This document shows, piece after piece, positions 33,595 to 37,779 of a stretch of 37,779 nucleotides of DNA. A model generated the notes under the pieces. The model was given only the letters and a program-made list of their open reading frames with translations, did no database searches and was not told the origin of the DNA. The position numbers were made by a program, and so were the translations under genes. Where the stretch lies: assembly GCA_938005675.1 (NCBI GenBank), contig CALKXH010000144.1:1-37779 (forward strand), written 5' to 3'. The stretch comes from an uncultured Anaerolineae bacterium (GTDB taxonomy: Bacteria > Chloroflexota > Anaerolineae > Aggregatilineales > UBA2796). Every line of letters begins with the position of its first letter. Positions within the stretch are counted from its first letter, which is position 1.

Positions 33595-33622
33595 TTGCCG
33601 AATCCCTCGCGCGCGCTAGGAT
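33595..33622 (+). promoter_or_regulatory. Promoter of the DUF2723-type gene
   Basis: TTGCCG at 33595-33600, 16 bp, TAGGAT at 33617-33622. The ATG at 33632 is only about 3 nt past the expected transcription start, so the message would be leaderless or nearly so. Confidence 0.5.
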
Positions 33623-33631
33623 CGACGCCTT

Positions 33632-35500
33632 ATGAAGGCACTCCGAGCGATTGCTCGCAACACAGCGCTGCTGCTGATCGTCGTCTATGCACTTTTGCTG
33701 CTCGTCTACGCTCCGACTCTGCTCAGGCAGGTCGGCGGCGGCGAGAGTCCGTACATGGACGACGTGGGCGAGGCGCAAGTGACCCTCAACCTATGGGGGA
33801 CGCTGCACCATAGCGGCTATCCACTCTGGACGATCAGCGGAAATTTGCTAGTGAGCGCGTTGCGGGCAGTGGGAGTCGCGCCTGAGCTGGCGCCATCGCT
33901 ACACAGCACGCTGTGGCAGTTGGTGGCGCTGGGCATTTTCTTCGCGCTGCTGCGCCACCTGACCGACGATCCGCTCACGGCGGCGTTGGCGACCTTTCTG
34001 CTGGGCTTGCCGCGCACGATCTGGTTTCACGCCGTCGTCCCGGAGGTCTACAGCCTGAGCCTGACCTTTCAGATCGGCTTGCTGGCTGTGGCGCTGTGGC
34101 GGGGCATCCCGATCTATCGGCGGGTGATGCTGCTGGCGCTGATCGGAGGCTTGGGCGTGGCGCATCATCGCCTGATCGCGCTGCTGATCCCCGCCTTGTT
34201 CTACGCCATCTTGCCCGACGTGCGGGCGGCGCTCCAAAATCAGCCGCGCCGCGCCATCTTGACTGCGCTCGCCGCTTTTGCAACAGGCGTGGCGGGCTTT
34301 CTGCCGTATCTGTACTTGCCATTACGCGCGCAGGCGGGCGCGCTGTGGGTCTATGGCGATCCCAGCGCGTGGGCGGGCTTCTGGGAGCAGTTCACGGGCG
34401 CTGAGGCGGGCTTTCTGTTCAGTTTGCCGCCCGATGTGGCGGGAGTCTTCGAGAATCTGGGCAAGACTCTCTCAATTTTGTGGACGGAACTGCTCATCTT
34501 GCTGATTCCGTCGGCGGCGGCGCTGCTGATCTTGCCCCTTTTCAGGCGCTACGGCAGGCTGGGCGTCACGCTGTGGCTGGCTTTCGGCGCGCATTTGGTC
34601 TGGCTGATCGCCTTGCATCGCGTGGTGATGCCAGAGGCGGTCGCCATGCCGATGATCGCCGTGCTGCTCTTGGCGCTGGGCGCGGCGTGGGCGCGCCGCG
34701 AGCCGCTCGACCGTTATCTGAGCGGCATCGAGCTGACTGTGGTCTTCGCGCTGGGCTTGATCGGGGCGGGCGCGCCCTTCGTGGCGGCGTTGACAAGCGA
34801 TCCAATCGGGCTGCGGGCGATTGAGGCGGCAAGGCGCGTCCCGCGCGATCAAGGCGCGCCCATCTTGATGATCCCCTGGGGTCCGCGCCACGCGGCGGTC
34901 GCCTTTTCGGTCTATGTGACGGGCGAGAACGCCGATTTGCGCCTCGTCAAGCACAGCGCCGATCTAGCGGCACTCAGCGGCGAGGGGGCGCTCTACACCC
35001 TGCGCGATACGTTCTATCGCTTCCCGCTCGATTGGTGGCGCGCTCGGCTGGGCGCGGTGCATCTGAGCGCGCCCGCCCGCGACGTGGTGCAGATCGCCCG
35101 TGTGCCGCAACGCGCTGCTGCGGCTGAGGAGGTTGTGGCGGGCGTCGGCTTGGCGAGCGCGCGGGTCTGCGAGACGGAGGGGGGCTATCTGCTGGATGTG
35201 CAATGGGCGGCGCTGCGCCCGCCCGAGCGCGACTTGAGCGTGTTCGTGCATCTGCTGGGCGTCGAGAGCGACGTCCCGTTGGCGCAAGGCGATAGCAGCG
35301 CGCCCGTCTACGGCTGGTATCCGACGAGCTTGTGGACGGCGGGCGAGGCGGTGCGCGATCACTACTGGCTGCCGAGCGCAGAAGGTGGAAGGCGGCTCGC
35401 CTTTGGGCTATACTGGCAGGCTGAGGACGGGTCGTTCGAAAGTTTCAAGGCGCGGGAGGTCGCGCTGAGCGAGGTGCAGCCATGCGATTCGGGCGAGTGA
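33632..35500 (+). CDS. DUF2723-type polytopic membrane protein, probable GT-C glycosyltransferase
   Basis: A 622-residue protein. The N-terminal part (to about 420) has ten or more hydrophobic helices and opens with the DUF2723 signature: DDVGEAQVTLNLWGTLHHSGYPLW, where an acidic loop precedes a GYPL motif. These proteins are distant GT-C relatives thought to use polyprenyl-linked sugars. Residues from about 500 form a soluble region with the wording DLSVFVHLLGVESDV, YGWYPTSLW and GEAVRDHYWLP, which looks like the beta-sandwich unit also seen at the end of the GT39 protein at 12690-15398. The ATG at 33632 has no good ribosome-binding site, in keeping with a near-leaderless message. A lipoprotein gene overlaps its last 19 bp. 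Confidence 0.78.
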   Translation: MKALRAIARNTALLLIVVYALLLLVYAPTLLRQVGGGESPYMDDVGEAQVTLNLWGTLHHSGYPLWTISGNLLVSALRAVGVAPELAPSLHSTLWQLVALGIFFALLRHLTDDPLTAALATFLLGLPRTIWFHAVVPEVYSLSLTFQIGLLAVALWRGIPIYRRVMLLALIGGLGVAHHRLIALLIPALFYAILPDVRAALQNQPRRAILTALAAFATGVAGFLPYLYLPLRAQAGALWVYGDPSAWAGFWEQFTGAEAGFLFSLPPDVAGVFENLGKTLSILWTELLILLIPSAAALLILPLFRRYGRLGVTLWLAFGAHLVWLIALHRVVMPEAVAMPMIAVLLLALGAAWARREPLDRYLSGIELTVVFALGLIGAGAPFVAALTSDPIGLRAIEAARRVPRDQGAPILMIPWGPRHAAVAFSVYVTGENADLRLVKHSADLAALSGEGALYTLRDTFYRFPLDWWRARLGAVHLSAPARDVVQIARVPQRAAAAEEVVAGVGLASARVCETEGGYLLDVQWAALRPPERDLSVFVHLLGVESDVPLAQGDSSAPVYGWYPTSLWTAGEAVRDHYWLPSAEGGRRLAFGLYWQAEDGSFESFKAREVALSEVQPCDSGE

Positions 35501-36402
35501 TCGCCATCAGCCTAGCGTTGGCGCTGAGCGCCTGCAACGCTGCGCCGCAGCCCAGCGGCGATGCTGTGCTCTTGGATGAGCGCGCGCTGCCTAAAGCCTT
35601 AGCGACTTTACTGTTCACGCCTACGCTCGATCCCGCTTTTGAGCGGGCGACGCGCGAGGCGGCGATGCCCACCCCAAACGTCACGCCCAGCGCCACCTCG
35701 ACGGCAACGCCCGTGCGCGGCGTGTTCATGGGCAATCTATTCCGCACGGCGGAGGCGCCCATCATCAGTGGCGCGCTTCAAACGCCGCTAGTCATCACGC
35801 AGCCCGCCCTCGCCACCACGCGCCAAGCCGCCAGCCCGATCATCGGCGTGAATCCGCCCATTGCGGGCGCCAACCCGCCGCCGCTAGCCATCAACCCGTC
35901 GGGCGAGTGCGCAGTCGTGATCGCTGCGCCTTTCGTCCGCGCGGCGAGCGATCCAACCGTGCGCAGTCGGCTGGGCTGTCCGCGCGGGGAGGCGATCAGC
36001 CTCACACTTGTGACTCAAAATTTCGAACGCGGCGTGATGTTCTGGCGCGATACGCGCGAGATTTACGTCCTAGCGCTGCAGGCGCGCGGCGCAGCCGCCA
36101 ACACAGCTTGGAAATTCCCCGACGGTTGGACAGAGGGGCAACCCGAGCGCGATCCGAATCTGCAGCCGCCCGAGCCGCTCCTGCAACCGATTCGGGGCTT
36201 TGGGGCGATCTGGCGGGCGAATTCGGCTGTGCGCGAGGCGCTGGGCTGGGCGTTGGCGGCGGAGCAGCCCTATAACGGCTTGTGGCAGCCCTTTGAGGGC
36301 GGCGCGATGCTGGTCGGGGGCGATGGAGCGGTCTACGCGCTGGCGCTGGACGTCAACGCGCCGACGGGCATCGGGGCGCATTTCGGCGCCTTGCCGCAAT
36401 AG
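35482..36402 (+). CDS. Lipoprotein with two LGFP-like repeats
   Basis: A 306-residue lipoprotein. The signal peptide ends in the lipobox LSAC (Cys18 lipidated). A Pro/Thr-rich spacer with PTPNVTPSATSTATP follows to about residue 80, then Asn-Pro-rich sequence. The C-terminal half has two similar units at about 155-200 (VRSRLGCPRGEAISLTLVTQ) and 240-295 (VREALGWALAAEQPYNGLWQ), each with a Gly-rich turn and a 'FERG/FEGGAM' segment near its end; this is the look of LGFP repeats, which bind cell-wall material. The gene overlaps the end of the DUF2723 gene by 19 bp, so the two are co-transcribed and may be coupled. The LGFP name is a pattern judgement. Confidence 0.78.
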   Translation: MRFGRVIAISLALALSACNAAPQPSGDAVLLDERALPKALATLLFTPTLDPAFERATREAAMPTPNVTPSATSTATPVRGVFMGNLFRTAEAPIISGALQTPLVITQPALATTRQAASPIIGVNPPIAGANPPPLAINPSGECAVVIAAPFVRAASDPTVRSRLGCPRGEAISLTLVTQNFERGVMFWRDTREIYVLALQARGAAANTAWKFPDGWTEGQPERDPNLQPPEPLLQPIRGFGAIWRANSAVREALGWALAAEQPYNGLWQPFEGGAMLVGGDGAVYALALDVNAPTGIGAHFGALPQ

Positions 36403-36416
36403 CCGCGCAGGGGCGA

Positions 36417-36435
36417 TTCGTGAAAATTTCGTGAA
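36417..36435 (+). repeat. Direct repeat TTCGTGAA x2, 11-bp period
   Basis: TTCGTGAA at 36417-36424 and 36428-36435, separated by AAT. An 8-bp repeat with a 3-bp spacer and one-turn period is the usual layout of tandem sites for OmpR/PhoB-family regulators. It lies 38 bp upstream of the -35 of the pilin promoter. Confidence 0.6.
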
Positions 36436-36445
36436 TTGGGGCGTT

Positions 36446-36473
36446 GTTACGCAATCGTTACGCACGAAGTTAT
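36446..36473 (+). repeat. Direct repeat GTTACGCA x2 (plus GTTAT), 11-12-bp period
   Basis: GTTACGCA at 36446-36453 and 36457-36464, separated by ATC, with a third GTTA at 36469-36472 running into the TTGACA of the -35. The placement directly against the -35 is that of a class II activator site or a repressor site. Confidence 0.6.
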
Positions 36474-36501
36474 TGACACGCCCTCCGAGAGGTGCTATAG
36501 T
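36473..36501 (+). promoter_or_regulatory. Consensus promoter of the Flp pilin gene
   Basis: TTGACA at 36473-36478 (perfect), exactly 17 bp, TATAGT at 36496-36501, preceded by TGC as an extended -10. This is the best sigma-70-type promoter in the window and predicts high expression, modulated by the repeats upstream. Confidence 0.88.
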
Positions 36502-36505
36502 GTGG

Positions 36506-36525
36506 GTGCTTCGATAGAGAAGCAC
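36506..36525 (+). other. 5' UTR hairpin of the pilin mRNA
   Basis: GTGCTTC (36506-36512), loop GATAGA, GAAGCAC (36519-36525): a perfect 7-bp stem at the very 5' end of the transcript and 11 nt before the AAGGAG ribosome-binding site at 36537-36542. Stems at the 5' end commonly protect abundant short mRNAs from decay. It does not sequester the ribosome-binding site. Confidence 0.65.
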
Positions 36526-36551
36526 TTATCAATCTCAAGGAGTTGTGAGCT

Positions 36552-36707
36552 ATGCTGTATCTACCTCGTGAAGAGGGTCAGGGCCTCGTCGAGTACGCCC
36601 TCATCCTCGTGCTGGTCGCCATCGTCGTGATTGTCATCCTGACTGTTCTGGGCCCGACCATCGGCAACGTCTTCTCGTCCATCAATAGAAGTCTCAGACT
36701 GCAATAG
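36552..36707 (+). CDS. Flp-type pilin, 51 residues
   Basis: A small gene below common length cut-offs. The product begins MLYLPREEGQGLVEYALIL: a short charged leader ending in Gly9, then a mature N-terminus with Glu at +5 and Tyr at +6, the processing signature of Flp pilins cut by a TadV/CpaA-type prepilin peptidase. The hydrophobic helix (LILVLVAIVVIVILTVLGP) follows, then FSSINRSLRLQ. Flp pilins build Tad pili used for attachment and biofilm growth. AAGGAG lies 9 nt before the ATG. It has its own promoter, leader hairpin and terminator and thus is a monocistronic, probably highly expressed message. No tad secretion genes are in the window. Strong candidate despite its size. Confidence 0.9.
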   Translation: MLYLPREEGQGLVEYALILVLVAIVVIVILTVLGPTIGNVFSSINRSLRLQ

Positions 36708-36741
36708 TAGTGACAGTCGCCGTACGGCTTCTTTGAGCGAG

Positions 36742-36771
36742 GCGCCCGCCTTATGGCGGGCGCTTTGTATT
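36742..36771 (+). terminator. Rho-independent terminator of the pilin gene
   Basis: GCGCCCGCC (36742-36750), loop TTAT, GGCGGGCGC (36755-36763), then TTTGTATT. A perfect 9-bp GC-rich stem, 34 nt after the pilin stop. It is the clearest terminator in the window. Confidence 0.9.
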
Positions 36772-36794
36772 CCTATCGACTGCTCGCACCTCAC

Positions 36795-36811
36795 TTGGTC
36801 TAGTTTGGTCT
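36795..36811 (+). repeat. Direct repeat TTGGTCT x2, 10-bp period, at the pdxS promoter
   Basis: TTGGTCT at 36795-36801 and 36805-36811, 10 bp apart and ending on the -35 of the pdxS promoter. Position suggests a regulator site. Two copies of a 7-mer could be chance. Confidence 0.4.
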
Positions 36812-36839
36812 GGACGCCGACCTCGCCGCCTGCTATCCT
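36811..36839 (+). promoter_or_regulatory. Promoter of pdxS
   Basis: TGGACG at 36811-36816, 17 bp, TATCCT at 36834-36839, with TGC before the -10. A second -10-like TATAGC at 36843-36848 has no matching -35. The ATG is at 36874 with AGAGGA upstream. Confidence 0.5.
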
Positions 36840-36873
36840 TGCTATAGCACATATTTCTGAGAGGATTTGAGCG

Positions 36874-37779
36874 ATGAGCGGCAAAAACGGTTCAACGGAA
36901 TACCCCGATCTGACGACGGAAAAGCGCGGTCTGGCGCAGATGCTTAAGGGCGGCGTGATCATGGACGTGGTGACGCCCGAACAGGCGCGCATCGCTGAGG
37001 AGGCTGGCGCTTGCGCGGTCATGGCGCTGGAGCGCGTCCCGGCTGATATCCGCGCGCAGGGCGGCGTGGCGCGCATGAGTGACCCTGAGCTGATCGAGCG
37101 CATCAAAGAGGCGGTCAGCATCCCGGTTATGGCGAAGTGCCGCATCGGTCACTTCGTGGAGGCGCAAATCCTCGAGGCGCTCGGCGTAGACTTCATCGAT
37201 GAGTCCGAAGTGCTGACGCCCGCCGATGAAGCCCATCACATCAATAAGCATCGCTTCCGCGTGCCGTTCGTGTGCGGCTGCCGCGATCTGGGCGAGGCGC
37301 TGCGGCGCATCGCTGAGGGGGCTGCCATGCTGCGCACCAAAGGCGAGGCAGGCACCGGCGACGTGGTCGAGGCAGTCCGCCATGCCCGCGCCGTGCAAAG
37401 CGAGATTCGCCGCCTGACCAGCATGGATGAAGACGAGCTGTTCACCTACGCTAAGGATATCCAAGCGCCCTATGCCCTCGTGCGCGAGGTGGCTCAAACT
37501 GGTCGCTTGCCCGTCGTGAACTTCGCCGCCGGGGGCGTCGCCACGCCCGCCGATGCCGCCCTGATGATGCAACTGGGCATGGATGGCGTCTTCGTGGGCA
37601 GCGGCATCTTCAAGAGCGGCGATCCCGCCAAGCGCGCCAAAGCCATCGTCATGGCGGTGACCCACTACAACGATCCCAAGCTGCTGGCAGAGGTCAGCCG
37701 CAACTTGGGCGAGCCGATGGTCGGCATCAACGTGAGCGCCCTGAGCGAGGGCGAGCGCATGGCGAAGCGCGGCTGGTGA
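36874..37779 (+). CDS. pdxS: Pyridoxal 5'-phosphate synthase subunit PdxS
   Basis: A complete 301-residue PdxS, the stop being the last three bases of the window. It makes PLP from ribose-5-phosphate, glyceraldehyde-3-phosphate and ammonia delivered by PdxT (DXP-independent route). Diagnostic parts are KGGVIMDVV (D31), [10 protein letters not shown] with the Schiff-base Lys K88, [29 protein letters not shown] with the second reactive Lys, and [20 protein letters not shown] with GVFVGSGIF. The protein ends in RGW, as most PdxS do. pdxT usually follows and would lie just outside the window. PLP would serve the aminotransferase at 23431-24591 among many others. Confidence 0.98.
   Translation: MSGKNGSTEYPDLTTEKRGLAQMLKGGVIMDVVTPEQARIAEEAGACAVMALERVPADIRAQGGVARMSDPELIERIKEAVSIPVMAKCRIGHFVEAQILEALGVDFIDESEVLTPADEAHHINKHRFRVPFVCGCRDLGEALRRIAEGAAMLRTKGEAGTGDVVEAVRHARAVQSEIRRLTSMDEDELFTYAKDIQAPYALVREVAQTGRLPVVNFAAGGVATPADAALMMQLGMDGVFVGSGIFKSGDPAKRAKAIVMAVTHYNDPKLLAEVSRNLGEPMVGINVSALSEGERMAKRGW

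Overview
The window looks like chromosomal core-plus-accessory DNA of a GC-rich bacterium, most likely a Chloroflexota member near Anaerolineae. The lineage is inferred from Pro/Thr-rich linkers (PTPTATPT type) on exported LysM and kinase proteins, a deazaflavin-type nitroreductase-fold protein, a divergent HisD paralogue, FxLYD-type lipoproteins and an Ugp-like importer; no rRNA is present to confirm it. I see no phage, insertion sequence, CRISPR array, tRNA or recognisable defence island. Genes are tightly packed and several convergent pairs overlap at their stops.

Layout: (1) 1-1533: the end of a FabL-like enoyl-ACP reductase, then cdd and recO. (2) 1513-2700: a cyclic-nucleotide-binding protein without a DNA-binding domain, and a stand-alone receiver protein on the other strand. 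(3) 2697-5392: minus-strand operon lysS, PlsC-like acyltransferase, unknown protein. (4) 5532-8068: three envelope-type genes (LysM plus lamin-tail protein, exported protein, membrane double zinc ribbon). (5) 8073-11016: divergent pair of a succinate-semialdehyde-dehydrogenase-like gene and a HisD-like gene with back-to-back promoters. (6) 11023-11263: a minus-strand structured RNA, best read as 6S RNA, with its own strong promoter and a terminator hairpin. (7) 11372-16244: a FucI/AraA-like isomerase facing a glutaminyl cyclase plus large GT39-type glycosyltransferase. (8) 16318-21753: two divergent protein-kinase-like genes, one a 1431-residue membrane-anchored protein. (9) 21907-23434: deazaflavin-type protein and lipoprotein. 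(10) 23431-27104: gatA, sugar-phosphate nucleotidyltransferase and aminotransferase. (11) 27274-30892: UgpB-UgpA-UgpE-like importer without an ATPase gene. (12) 30985-36402: CCA-type nucleotidyltransferase, GNAT, cupin, membrane protein, DUF2723-type GT-C protein and lipoprotein. (13) 36552-36707: a 51-residue Flp-type pilin missed by ordinary length cut-offs, with the best consensus promoter here and two sets of 11-bp-phased direct repeats upstream. (14) pdxS to the window end.

Promoters recur as TTGnnn, 16-18 bp, TAnnnT, often with TTGCCn as the -35, so several transcription units can be placed directly. The observations most worth a second look are the 6S candidate, the pilin control region, the HisD paralogue that has lost zinc-ligand and catalytic positions, the paired DWG/DWN kinases with His in place of the metal-binding Asn, and the UgpA with an extra N-terminal four-helix membrane domain. 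Everything was done by eye; family names rest on motif recognition, not on database searches.
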